A program made the translations under genes and the position numbers. Positions 45,957-54,612 of a stretch of DNA of 64,000 bases are shown here, one piece after another. The DNA is taken from contig NZ_JAOQJN010000004.1 in assembly GCF_025567085.1 (NCBI RefSeq), positions 124,001-188,000 on the forward strand. Reading direction: 5' to 3'. Under the pieces are notes generated by a model, which made no database searches, was not told the origin of the DNA, and worked only from the letters and a program-made list of their open reading frames with translations. Source of the stretch: Bovifimicola ammoniilytica (GTDB lineage Bacteria > Bacillota > Clostridia > Lachnospirales > Lachnospiraceae). The number at the start of each line of letters is the position of its first letter. Position 1 is the stretch's first letter.

Positions 45957-46706
45957 ATGAAAATAAAAAGAAATAATTTGAAATCGATAGTTATACTGAT
46001 ATTGTTAGTAGCATTTACAGGTAGTATGGTAAAGAACATAAATGCATTTGCAGTAACAGCTTCTGATATAGATACGGATATGAAGGGTAGTATTAATGTG
46101 AAATTTAATAGTAAAGGGGATAGGAAAGTATCTGGTGAACTTACTCTTATAAAGGTCGCAGATATCAAGGAAAATGGTGATAATGATTTAGAATATGTCT
46201 ATACTTCCGAATTTGATAAATGCGGATTAAACATAGATGGTGATATAGATGATACATTTGTAAATGATTTAAAAACATATATTGAAGATAATGAAATTAA
46301 TGGTTATACAAAAGAAATTGATTCAGATGGAAAGATAACTTTTACAGATTTGGAAATTGGTATGTATTTTGTAATGCAGACTAATACAGATAGTTATTAT
46401 AAGATTAGTCCATTTGTTGTAACTGTACCGGAAGAAATTGATGGAGAAATCTATTATGATGTAGATGCAACTCCAAAAACTGAGGTATCTAGTGTAGAAA
46501 TACCTACAGTTCCTGAAGAGACAGAAACACCAGTGGAGACAACAGAAAAGATACCAGAGACAACACTGGAGGAGAAAATTCCACAGACAGGTTTATTGGT
46601 ATGGCCAGTCGTACTTTTAGTTTTGGTTGGTGCATTAATGATAGGTAGTGGTATTATGTTACAGAGCGGTAAGAGTGAAAGAAAGGAAAATATGGATGAA
46701 AAATAA
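45957..46706 (+). CDS. Minor (anchor) pilin, IPQTG
   Basis: The 249-residue protein has a signal segment (about 9-30), one SpaA-like beta domain (TLIKVADIKENGDNDLEYVYTSEF...FTDLEIGMYFVMQT), a Thr/Glu/Pro stalk (about 180-207), the sorting motif IPQTG at 208-212, a membrane segment and a charged tail. The Thr/Pro stalk and a different motif from the major pilin suggest a wall-anchoring base pilin. It follows the sortase after 107 AT-rich bases, and its end overlaps the second sortase by 11 bases. Confidence 0.85.
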   Translation: MKIKRNNLKSIVILILLVAFTGSMVKNINAFAVTASDIDTDMKGSINVKFNSKGDRKVSGELTLIKVADIKENGDNDLEYVYTSEFDKCGLNIDGDIDDTFVNDLKTYIEDNEINGYTKEIDSDGKITFTDLEIGMYFVMQTNTDSYYKISPFVVTVPEEIDGEIYYDVDATPKTEVSSVEIPTVPEETETPVETTEKIPETTLEEKIPQTGLLVWPVVLLVLVGALMIGSGIMLQSGKSERKENMDEK

Positions 46707-47289
46707 AATTGGAAAGGCTTTAATTGGAATTGGAGTTTTTTTGATTTTGGCTGCATTTATATTAGTTTTATATAATTTTTACCGTGAGTATAATGCAAAG
46801 AAGAAAGTGGAAAAATATCTCCCTAAGCTTGAAAAGATAATTAAAGACCATAGTGGAGGGAATAACAATGCTGATAATGAGAAGAGTTCAAAGACAATGA
46901 ATATTGACGGTATGAATTTCTTGGGAATCTTATCAGTGCCATCGAAGAATTTAGAACTTCCAATTCTTGCAGATTACAGTTACGAATTGCTTGATACAGC
47001 ACCTTGCAGATATAGTGGTTCTTATGATTCAGATGATTTAGTAATTGGTGGACATAATTATAGAAGCCATTTTAGTAAATTAAAAAGTATTAAAAATGGT
47101 GAAGAAATATTTTTTACATCATTTAATGGAACAGTATATAAGTACAGTGTTTTAAGAGTTGAAATCTTAGAACCGACTCAGATAGAGGACTTAATAAATA
47201 AGCAAAATACAGATGATTGGGATCTTACGCTTTTCACTTGTACATCCAGCGGGGCAGCAAGATGTGTAATCAGATGTAAATCAGAATAA
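46696..47289 (+). CDS. Second sortase (housekeeping-like, base attachment)
   Basis: The 197-residue protein has an N-terminal membrane anchor (about 7-27) and a sortase domain with His120 (IGGHNYRSHF), Cys182 (LFTCTSSG) and Arg189 or Arg193 as candidate Arg. It lacks the C-terminal membrane segment of class C, so it is probably a class B/D-like enzyme anchoring the finished pilus to the wall. ATG 46696 has AAAGG upstream and lies inside the end of the minor pilin gene. Which Arg is catalytic cannot be decided by eye. Confidence 0.85.
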   Translation: MKNKIGKALIGIGVFLILAAFILVLYNFYREYNAKKKVEKYLPKLEKIIKDHSGGNNNADNEKSSKTMNIDGMNFLGILSVPSKNLELPILADYSYELLDTAPCRYSGSYDSDDLVIGGHNYRSHFSKLKSIKNGEEIFFTSFNGTVYKYSVLRVEILEPTQIEDLINKQNTDDWDLTLFTCTSSGAARCVIRCKSE

Positions 47290-47309
47290 AAATATTATTG
47301 GAGATTATA

Positions 47310-48353
47310 ATGGCAGAAGAACAGGTACACAAAAGAAGAGTCAGATATAAAGGGACTCATCCAAAAAATTATAAAGATAAATATAAAGAATTAAATCCTG
47401 AAAAGTATAAAGATGATGTTGAAAAAATAATGAAAAAAGGCAAGACGCCTGCAGGAATGCATATCTCAATTATGGTTAATGAGATTCTTGAGGTTCTACA
47501 GATTAAACCTGGTGAAACAGGATATGATGCAACGCTAGGTTACGGAGGTCACACTCGCAAGATGTTAGAACAGTTAAAAGGCGAGGGTCATATGTTTGCA
47601 ACTGACGTTGACCCCATTGAATCTGTAAAGACTAAAAAACGTTTAGAAGAAGCGGGTTTTGGTGAAGATATTCTAACCATTAAAAATATTAATTTTGCTA
47701 ATGTTGATGAGGTAAGTACTGATAAGAAATTTGATTTTGTATTAGCAGATTTAGGAGTTTCATCTATGCAGATAGATAATCCTGAAAGAGGTTTTTCGTA
47801 TAAGATTGATGGACCATTAGACTTAAGATTAAACCCACAAAAGGGCGTATCGGCAGCAGAACGTTTAAGGAAATTATCAAAGGATGAATTTATCGCTATG
47901 CTTATAGAGAATTCGGATGAACCATATGCAAATGAGATTGCAAAGGAAGTATTTGATACATTTAGAAAAGGAAAAGAGATAAAAACTACAAGTGATTTAA
48001 CAGAATGTGTTAAAAATGCTCTCAGGTTTTTACCAGAAAGCGAACAAAAAGAGGCAGTTAAGAAATCTTGCCAGAGAACATTTCAGGCTTTGCGAATAGA
48101 TGTAAATAGTGAATTTGAAGTTCTATATGACTTTTTAGAGAAGTTGCCTGCGGTATTAAATAAAGGTGCAAGAGTTGCTATCCTGACTTTCCATTCAGGT
48201 GAGGATAGATTAGTAAAGAAAGCATTTAAACAGGGATTAAAAGATGGTGTATATAAAGAAATTTCAAAAGATGTTATACGCCCGAGTGCCAGAGAGTGCT
48301 TTGAGAATCCAAGGTCTAAATCTACAAAACTTCGCTGGGCAATAAAGAGTTAA
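47310..48353 (+). CDS. RsmH-type 16S rRNA methyltransferase (probable second copy)
   Basis: The 347-residue protein has the RsmH SAM-binding motif D73-ATLGYGGH81, FDFVLADLGVSSMQID, GPLDLRLNP and the C-terminal LTFHSGEDRLVK and RPSARE boxes. RsmH methylates N4 of C1402 in 16S rRNA. It carries a basic N-terminal extension of about 40 residues (KRRVRYKGTHPKNYKDKYKELNPEKY) and lies outside the usual mraZ-rsmH-ftsL cell-wall cluster, suggesting a paralogue. ATG 47310 has TGGAG seven bases upstream. Confidence 0.88.
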   Translation: MAEEQVHKRRVRYKGTHPKNYKDKYKELNPEKYKDDVEKIMKKGKTPAGMHISIMVNEILEVLQIKPGETGYDATLGYGGHTRKMLEQLKGEGHMFATDVDPIESVKTKKRLEEAGFGEDILTIKNINFANVDEVSTDKKFDFVLADLGVSSMQIDNPERGFSYKIDGPLDLRLNPQKGVSAAERLRKLSKDEFIAMLIENSDEPYANEIAKEVFDTFRKGKEIKTTSDLTECVKNALRFLPESEQKEAVKKSCQRTFQALRIDVNSEFEVLYDFLEKLPAVLNKGARVAILTFHSGEDRLVKKAFKQGLKDGVYKEISKDVIRPSARECFENPRSKSTKLRWAIKS

Positions 48354-48379
48354 GATAATAATTTGAATGGAGATTTTAT

Positions 48380-48607
48380 ATGGAAGAATATTTAATAAAA
48401 AATACAACCCGTGAACAACGTGAACGTATCGTAATGGAATCACTTGGTAATATAGATGCTTTGTGTGATGGCTGTGCATCAGGAATTATAGAAATGTATG
48501 AACCATATATAGAAGGAAAGATGGAATTAAGAGAATGTACAATGAAGTTCAATGCCAGATATGTTAAAGATATGGAAAGAGAACAGAAAAGCAGTTGTAA
48601 TATGTAA
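48380..48607 (+). CDS. Small Cys-containing protein after RsmH
   Basis: The function is not recognised. The 75-residue protein (EEYLIKNTTREQRERIVMESLGNIDALCDGCASG...) has a CDGC pair and a third Cys at about 53, with helical, charged flanks. TGGAG precedes the ATG, and the gene lies 26 bases after the methyltransferase gene, so they are probably co-transcribed. The paired Cys could bind metal. I recall similar short proteins in other Clostridia but cannot verify. Confidence 0.72.
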   Translation: MEEYLIKNTTREQRERIVMESLGNIDALCDGCASGIIEMYEPYIEGKMELRECTMKFNARYVKDMEREQKSSCNM

Positions 48608-48616
48608 AAAAAACTA

Positions 48617-48644
48617 TTGACATGTATAAATATTATGCTAGAAT
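48617..48644 (+). promoter_or_regulatory. Promoter upstream of marR and exporter genes
   Basis: TTGACA (48617-48622), a 16-base spacer and TAGAAT (48639-48644). A second possible -10, TATAAT at 48713-48718, has no good -35 box. Confidence 0.65.
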
Positions 48645-48663
48645 TGTTAGGAAGCTAACAATT
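48642..48663. promoter_or_regulatory. Palindromic operator, probably for the MarR regulator
   Basis: AATTGTTAG (48642-48650) and CTAACAATT (48655-48663) are perfect 9-bp complements around GAAG. The site overlaps the -10 box. MarR proteins usually bind such palindromes and repress their own operon, so autoregulation is likely (inference). Confidence 0.75.
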
Positions 48664-48670
48664 ACAAATC

Positions 48671-48706
48671 ATTAAAGTACATAAACATTGTTTTATGTAC
48701 TTTAAT
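48671..48706 (+). terminator. Long perfect hairpin in marR leader
   Basis: A 15-bp perfect stem (48671-48685 with 48692-48706, arms of ATTAAAGTACATAAA type) has a 6-base loop, followed by TTATTG rather than a clean T run. It may end transcription from the pilus/RsmH side or attenuate the marR operon. Confidence 0.5.
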
Positions 48707-48789
48707 TTATTGTATAATAAGCTTTAAAGGTTAGATAACATATTTGAGGGTACAGAATACCAAATTCAAAACTAAGAGGAGGTCTGGTC

Positions 48790-49257
48790 TTGAGAAACAA
48801 TGAAATAGGATTTGAAATAAAGGCATTAAATAACCTTATCAAAAGGCGTGTGGAGATGTCAGAGACTAAGGAAGAAGTCGAACATCTGACAGGGGTACAT
48901 GGTTTTGTGATAGGCTATATTAGTGACCATGATGATGAAGATATATTTCAGCGTGACATTGAGGAGAAGTTTGAAATCAGACGTTCAACAGCAACAGGTA
49001 TAATTAATCTTATGGAGAAAAACGGGCTTATTATCAGAGAGAAGGTCGATTATGATGCCAGACTTAAAAAGCTTGTACTTACAGATAAGGCAAGGGAGAT
49101 TAATAAACTTGTCGAGGATGATATAAGCAGGATTGAGAAGACGATTACGAAAGGAATTGATGAAGCGGACTTAGAAATATTTTGCAGAGTTGTGAATAAG
49201 ATGAAAGACAATTTGAATAATGATATGAAGAAAAAAGGAGGCAGATGTAATGCTTAG
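48790..49257 (+). CDS. MarR-family transcriptional regulator
   Basis: The 155-residue winged-helix protein has a recognition region (IFQRDIEEKFEIRRSTATGIINLMEKNGLIIREKVDYDARLKKLVLTDKA) in which D-x-R-x-K-K forms the MarR wing. It probably represses itself and the two exporter genes through the palindrome at 48642-48663 and is released by the exported compound or a signal. It starts at TTG 48790 behind AGGAGGT and overlaps the first exporter gene by eight bases. Confidence 0.92.
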   Translation: MRNNEIGFEIKALNNLIKRRVEMSETKEEVEHLTGVHGFVIGYISDHDDEDIFQRDIEEKFEIRRSTATGIINLMEKNGLIIREKVDYDARLKKLVLTDKAREINKLVEDDISRIEKTITKGIDEADLEIFCRVVNKMKDNLNNDMKKKGGRCNA

Positions 49258-50974
49258 GACATTAGGAAAACAGATAAAAGAATATAAAAAAGCGTCTATA
49301 CTGACCCCTGTATTTGTTACCTGTGAAGTTATAATGGAACTTTTAATTCCTATACTTATGGCAAAAATCATTGATGATGGAATAGGAAAGGGCAATGACA
49401 CACTCGTATATAAAGTAGGTGCGTTGATGGCGGTACTTGCGATGCTTTCGCTGCTATTTGGTATATTGAATGGAAAATATGCAGCAGAGGCAAGTACAGG
49501 ATTTGCAAAGAATTTAAGAAAAGGAATGTATGAAAATATACAGAATTTTTCTTTTTCAAATATTGATAAATATTCTACGGCAGGACTTGTTACAAGAATG
49601 ACTACAGATGTTACTAATGTGCAGAATGCTTATCAGATGATAATAAGAATGTGTGCGAGAGCACCAATGATGTTGATAATAGCTGTAATAATGTCTATAT
49701 CAATCAGTCTTAAGTTAAGCATGATATTTATTGTAGCAATTATATTTCTAGGTGGATGCCTTGCACTTATAATATATTCTGCATTTGGCGTGTTTGATAA
49801 AGTATTTAAGAAATATGATAATGTAAATGCAAGTGTTCAGGAAAATGTAAATGCGATAAGAGTTGTAAAAGCATATGTAAGAGAAGATTATGAAAATAAG
49901 AAATTCAACAGGGCGATAGAAGAAGTATACAGATTATTTGTAAAGGCAGAATCAAGAGTTACACTTAATAATCCGGTAATGATGGTAACTGTGTATGGTT
50001 GTATACTTGCACTTTCATGGTTTGGCGCTAAAATGATAGTCGTAAATGAACTTACAACAGGTGAATTAGTCAGCTTATTCAGTTATATAATGAATATAAT
50101 GATAAGTCTTATGATGATTTCAATGGCATTTGTAATGATTACCATGGCAAGAGCTTCAGCGGAAAGAATTGCGGAAGTATTAAATGAAAAGAGTGATTTA
50201 ACTAATAATGATAATCCGGTTTATTCAGTAAAAAATGGTGATATTGATTTTAATCAGGTTAATTTTAAATATAAATCAACAAGCGAGGAAATGGTTCTTT
50301 CAGATATAGATGTTCATATTAAATCAGGTGAAACAATCGGAATAATCGGTGGAACAGGAAGTTCAAAATCAAGTTTCGTTAATCTTATTTCAAGATTATA
50401 TGATGTTACGGATGGAGAAGTTAAAGTCGGAGGAATAAATGTAAAGGATTATGATATTGAAACACTTCGTAATGAGGTTTCAGTTGTACTTCAGAAAAAT
50501 GTGTTGTTCAGTGGAACAATCAAAGAGAATTTAAGATGGGGCAATAAAAATGCAACTGATGAAGAGTTAGTTACAGCGTGTAAACTTGCGTGTGCAGATG
50601 AATTTATAGAAAAATTTCCTGACGGATATGATACTTATATAGAACAGGGCGGAAGCAATGTATCCGGTGGACAGAAACAGAGATTATGTATTGCCAGGGC
50701 ATTACTCAAAAAGCCTAAGATACTTATTCTAGATGATTCTACAAGTGCTGTTGATACAGCAACAGATGCGAAGATAAGAGCAAATATGAAAAAGAGTATT
50801 CCGGGAACAACAAAGCTTATAATTGCACAGAGAATATCAAGTGTCCAGGAATCTGATAAGATAATTGTATTAGATGACGGACATATAGATGGCTTTGGAA
50901 CACATGAGGAATTACTTGCTAATAATGAGATTTATAAAGAAGTATATTATTCGCAGACGAAAGGAGATGAATAA
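49250..50974 (+). CDS. ABC half-exporter with degenerate ATP site
   Basis: The 574-residue protein has a six-helix transmembrane domain (about 1-310) and a C-terminal ATPase domain. Walker A reads GGTGSSKS at 367-374 with Ser before Lys in place of Gly, the signature is VSGGQKQ, and after Walker B the catalytic Glu is replaced by Asp496 (ILDDSTSAVDT). This is the non-catalytic partner pattern of heterodimeric exporters such as BmrCD and TM287/288. Substrate unknown; the MarR context suggests drug or metabolite efflux. Confidence 0.93.
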   Translation: MLRTLGKQIKEYKKASILTPVFVTCEVIMELLIPILMAKIIDDGIGKGNDTLVYKVGALMAVLAMLSLLFGILNGKYAAEASTGFAKNLRKGMYENIQNFSFSNIDKYSTAGLVTRMTTDVTNVQNAYQMIIRMCARAPMMLIIAVIMSISISLKLSMIFIVAIIFLGGCLALIIYSAFGVFDKVFKKYDNVNASVQENVNAIRVVKAYVREDYENKKFNRAIEEVYRLFVKAESRVTLNNPVMMVTVYGCILALSWFGAKMIVVNELTTGELVSLFSYIMNIMISLMMISMAFVMITMARASAERIAEVLNEKSDLTNNDNPVYSVKNGDIDFNQVNFKYKSTSEEMVLSDIDVHIKSGETIGIIGGTGSSKSSFVNLISRLYDVTDGEVKVGGINVKDYDIETLRNEVSVVLQKNVLFSGTIKENLRWGNKNATDEELVTACKLACADEFIEKFPDGYDTYIEQGGSNVSGGQKQRLCIARALLKKPKILILDDSTSAVDTATDAKIRANMKKSIPGTTKLIIAQRISSVQESDKIIVLDDGHIDGFGTHEELLANNEIYKEVYYSQTKGDE

Positions 50975-50975
50975 T

Positions 50976-52955
50976 ATGTCTGAAAAAGTTACTAAATCAA
51001 ATGACACAGTCAAAACAGATAATATAACAAGTCACGCTAGTCCAAAACATAAAAATAATATGTCAGGTATGAAGAGAAGACCACAGATAAAAAGTGGCAA
51101 ATCACCATTGTCAATTGCTAAAAGACTTATGGGTGAAATTCTTAAAGAATATAAATTACATTGTATAATAGTTCTTATATGTATATTTGGTTCAGCATTT
51201 GCAAATGTAAAAGGAACACTTTTTATGCAGAAACTTATAGATGACTATATTGTTCCAATGCTTAATAATTCATCTAAAGATTTCGGACCATTGGCGGCAG
51301 CGATAGGTAAAATTGCCATAATATACGGAATTGGTGTTGTTATGATGTATGCATACAACAGAATTATGGTAAATGTTACACAGGGTACGATGAAACGTAT
51401 TAGACAGGAAATGTTTGAACATATGGAGAGTCTGCCGATTAAATATTTTGATACTCATGCACATGGTGATATTATGAGTATTTATACAAATGATACAGAT
51501 ACACTCCGTCAGATGATTGGACAGAGTTTACCGCAGTTGATAAACAGTGTGGTTTCAATCATAAATGTATTAATAAGTATGATAATTCTTAATATTCCAC
51601 TTACAGTTATAACACTTGTAATGGTTTCGTTTATGTTATTTACAACGAAGAATATTGCTGGCAAATCAGGTAAATTCTTCGTCAAGCAGCAGAAAGATTT
51701 AGGCACTGTAAATGGTTATATAGAAGAAATGATGGAGGGACAGAAAGTAGTAAAAGTATTCTGCCACGAAGAAGAGAGTAAAGAGAGATTCAATGAATTA
51801 AATGATGAATTATTTGATGCGGCAAATAAAGCTAATGCCTATGCTAACATCTTAATGCCTATTAATGTCAATCTTGGTAATTTAAGTTATGTAGTATGTG
51901 CGATAGTCGGCTGCATATTAGGAATCAAAGGAATTTCAGGGATGACACTTGGAACACTTGCAAGTTTCCTTACACTTAATAAGAGTTTTAATCATCCTAT
52001 AAGTCAGATTTCAATGCAGTTAAACAGTGTGGTAATGGCACTTGCCGGAGCAGATAGAATTTTCACGTTATTAGATGAAGAACCAGAAGTAGACAATGGA
52101 TATGTAACACTTGTAAATGCTAAAGAGGATAGCAATGGTAACATTACAGAATGTGAAGAAAGAACAGGAATGTGGGCATGGAAACATCCTCATAAAACAG
52201 GCGAGACAACTTATACTAAACTTACAGGAAATGTAGTATTTAATGATGTTGATTTTGGATATGATGAGAAGAAGATAATTCTTCATAATATCAAATTATA
52301 TGCAAAACCTGGACAGAAGATTGCTTTCGTAGGTGCAACCGGAGCAGGTAAGACGACAATTACTAACCTTATTAACAGATTTTACGATATACAGGATGGT
52401 AAAATCAGATATGATGAAATAAATATTAATAAGATAAAGAAGGCAGATTTAAGGCACTCACTTGGCATTGTATTACAGGATACACATTTATTTACCGGAA
52501 CAGTAAAACAAAATATCCGCTATGGTAAATTAGATGCAACAGATGAAGAGGTTATAAATGCAGCAAAATTAGCAAATGCACATGGATTTATTAAACATTT
52601 GCCACAAGGCTATGATACAATGCTTACAGGTGATGGAACAAATTTAAGTCAGGGACAGAGACAGTTAATTGCTATAGCAAGAGCAGCAATAGCAGATCCA
52701 CCAGTACTTATCTTAGATGAAGCTACATCTTCCATAGATACAAGAACAGAGAAGTTAGTCCAGGCAGGTATGGATAAACTTATGCAGGGACGCACAACAT
52801 TTGTTATAGCTCACAGATTATCAACAGTAAGAAATTCAGATGCAATCATGGTATTAGAAAACGGAAGAATTATTGAAAGAGGTAATCATGATGAACTGAT
52901 TGCACAAAAAGGTAAGTATTACCAGTTGTACACGGGAGCATTTGAATTAGAATAA
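50976..52955 (+). CDS. ABC half-exporter with catalytic ATP site
   Basis: The 659-residue protein has a basic N-terminal extension of about 45 residues, a six-helix transmembrane domain and an ATPase domain with canonical Walker A GATGAGKT (453-460), LSQGQRQ signature and catalytic Glu582 (LILDEATSSIDT). It should pair with the preceding half-transporter. An insertion between the two domains (about 380-425, with TECEERTGMWAWKHPHKTG) is characteristic of this partner. ATG 50976 has AAGGAGA upstream, one base after the first gene ends. Confidence 0.94.
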   Translation: MSEKVTKSNDTVKTDNITSHASPKHKNNMSGMKRRPQIKSGKSPLSIAKRLMGEILKEYKLHCIIVLICIFGSAFANVKGTLFMQKLIDDYIVPMLNNSSKDFGPLAAAIGKIAIIYGIGVVMMYAYNRIMVNVTQGTMKRIRQEMFEHMESLPIKYFDTHAHGDIMSIYTNDTDTLRQMIGQSLPQLINSVVSIINVLISMIILNIPLTVITLVMVSFMLFTTKNIAGKSGKFFVKQQKDLGTVNGYIEEMMEGQKVVKVFCHEEESKERFNELNDELFDAANKANAYANILMPINVNLGNLSYVVCAIVGCILGIKGISGMTLGTLASFLTLNKSFNHPISQISMQLNSVVMALAGADRIFTLLDEEPEVDNGYVTLVNAKEDSNGNITECEERTGMWAWKHPHKTGETTYTKLTGNVVFNDVDFGYDEKKIILHNIKLYAKPGQKIAFVGATGAGKTTITNLINRFYDIQDGKIRYDEININKIKKADLRHSLGIVLQDTHLFTGTVKQNIRYGKLDATDEEVINAAKLANAHGFIKHLPQGYDTMLTGDGTNLSQGQRQLIAIARAAIADPPVLILDEATSSIDTRTEKLVQAGMDKLMQGRTTFVIAHRLSTVRNSDAIMVLENGRIIERGNHDELIAQKGKYYQLYTGAFELE

Positions 52956-53050
52956 ATATAGACGATTAGGCAAAGGCGTCAGTTTATGATACACTCCCTC
53001 GTATTTCTTAATCAGGTGTGAATAAATGTCGTAACCTACAAAATTAATTG

Positions 53051-53120
53051 CAGTGCAGTAAATCAAAAGCGTTTCACTAGAACGGTAATTTGCTGCACTG
53101 ACTTTTATATATTTATTTTT
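53051..53120 (+). terminator. Strong hairpin after the exporter operon
   Basis: A 13-bp stem, CAGTGCAGTAAAT (53051-53063) with ATTTGCTGCACTG (53088-53100) and one G-U pair, encloses a small CGTT/AACG stem. A T-rich stretch (ACTTTTATATATTTATTTTT) follows. The 282 bases between the exporter and pyrH hold this hairpin, the pyrH promoter, and a minus-strand open frame discussed in the findings. Confidence 0.7.
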
Positions 53121-53124
53121 AGAC

Positions 53125-53153
53125 TTTTCAATTTGTAAGTTGTGTGATAAAAT
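53125..53153 (+). promoter_or_regulatory. Promoter for pyrH operon
   Basis: TTTTCA (53125-53130), a 17-base spacer and TAAAAT (53148-53153) with TGA before it make an extended -10 promoter. The transcript leader would be about 80 bases. Confidence 0.5.
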
Positions 53154-53237
53154 ACTATGCGTATTGTTATCGAACGAATAAAGAATCAGCAAGAGAAAAA
53201 ACATTCAGCAAGTAATAATATGAAAGGATAAATATAT

Positions 53238-53939
53238 ATGGAAAAGTTAAACAGAGTATTACTTAAACTTAGTGGTGAGGCATTAGCAGGTGATAAGAAA
53301 ACAGGTTTTGATGAAGAGACAGTTATTAAAGTAGCTAAACAGGTAAAAGTGCTTGTAGATAATGGAACTCAGGTAGGAATTGTCATCGGTGGTGGTAATT
53401 TCTGGAGAGGAAGAACAAGCGAGAAGATAGATAGAACAAAAGCAGATGCAATAGGAATGCTTGCAACAGTTATGAATTGCATTTACGTATCAGAAATCTT
53501 TAGAACAGAAGGAATGATGACACAGGTGCTTACACCATTTGAATGTGGTTCATTTACAAAGTTATTTTCAAAAGACAGAGCTAATAAATATTTTGGAAAA
53601 GGAATGGTATGCTTCTTCGCAGGTGGAATTGGTCACCCATATTTCTCAACAGATGTTGGAATGGTATTAAGAGCAATCGAGATAGAAGCTGACTGTATAC
53701 TTGCAGCTAAAGCTATTGATGGCGTATATGACAGTGATCCTAATAAGAATCCTGATGCTAAAAAATATGACAGATTATCTATTTCAGAAGTTGTAGAGAA
53801 GAAATTGGGTGTTATCGATTTGGCAGCTTCAGTTCTGTGTATGGAAAATAAGATGCCAATGAAGATTTTTGGCTTAAATGAAAAAGATAGCATAATTAAT
53901 GCTGTAAATGGTAATTTTACGGGAACAATTATAGAATAG
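53238..53939 (+). CDS. pyrH: Uridylate kinase PyrH
   Basis: The 233-residue amino-acid kinase fold protein has LLKLSGEALAG at the N-terminus and GGGNFWRG at 51-58, both PyrH signatures. It phosphorylates UMP to UDP and is the hexameric bacterial type. It heads the conserved pyrH-frr-uppS-cdsA block. AAAGGAT precedes the ATG. Confidence 0.97.
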   Translation: MEKLNRVLLKLSGEALAGDKKTGFDEETVIKVAKQVKVLVDNGTQVGIVIGGGNFWRGRTSEKIDRTKADAIGMLATVMNCIYVSEIFRTEGMMTQVLTPFECGSFTKLFSKDRANKYFGKGMVCFFAGGIGHPYFSTDVGMVLRAIEIEADCILAAKAIDGVYDSDPNKNPDAKKYDRLSISEVVEKKLGVIDLAASVLCMENKMPMKIFGLNEKDSIINAVNGNFTGTIIE

Positions 53940-53988
53940 AATTTAATATAGCAATAATAAGCAATATATGCGTTAAATGGAGGATTTT

Positions 53989-54543
53989 ATGGAAGAAAAA
54001 TTAGTACAATTTGAAGAAAAAATGAGCAAATCATTAGACAGCCTTTACAGTGATTATTCAACAATACGTGCAGGCAGAGCTAATCCACATGTTTTAGATA
54101 AGATAACAGTAGATTATTATGGAACACCATCTACATTACAGCAGGTTGCAAACGTATCTGTTCCTGAAGCAAGAATGATTCAGATTCAGCCTTGGGAATC
54201 AAGTCTTATTAAGGAAATTGAGAAAGCAATTCTTTGCTCTGATTTAGGTATCACACCTACAAATGATGGTAAATGCATAAGAATAGTATTTCCTGAATTA
54301 ACAGAAGAAAGAAGAAAAGAATTAGTTAAAGATGTTAAGAAAAAGGGCGAAAATGCTAAAGTTGCAATCAGAAATATCAGAAGAGATGCTAATGATACAT
54401 TTAAGAAAGAAAGCAAGGTAAATGAAGTATCAGAGGATGAATTAAAACAGATAGAAGACAAAGTCCAGAAATTAACTGATAAATATATTGCTGAAGTAGA
54501 TAAGGCAATTGAAGAAAAATCAAAAGAAATACTTACAGTTTAG
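53989..54543 (+). CDS. frr: Ribosome recycling factor
   Basis: The 184-residue protein has the RRF signatures STIRAGRANPHVLDKI and the C-terminal three-helix segment (RNIRRDANDTFKK). It splits post-termination ribosomes with EF-G. ATG 53989 has TGGAGG six bases before it; ATG 53977 would put that site inside the gene. Confidence 0.97.
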   Translation: MEEKLVQFEEKMSKSLDSLYSDYSTIRAGRANPHVLDKITVDYYGTPSTLQQVANVSVPEARMIQIQPWESSLIKEIEKAILCSDLGITPTNDGKCIRIVFPELTEERRKELVKDVKKKGENAKVAIRNIRRDANDTFKKESKVNEVSEDELKQIEDKVQKLTDKYIAEVDKAIEEKSKEILTV

Positions 54544-54552
54544 TAAGAAGAT

Positions 54553-54586
54553 AAAAGGGAGGCTTAGTATGTAAGCAATCCCTTTT
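54553..54586 (+). terminator. Hairpin between frr and uppS
   Basis: AAAAGGGA (54553-54560) pairs with TCCCTTTT (54579-54586), and inside GCTTA (54562-54566) pairs with TAAGC (54572-54576). It ends in four T, so it may be a partial terminator that lowers expression of the lipid and isoprenoid genes relative to frr. Confidence 0.55.
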
Positions 54587-54612
54587 AGCATATATAGAAA
54601 TGAGGATTATTA

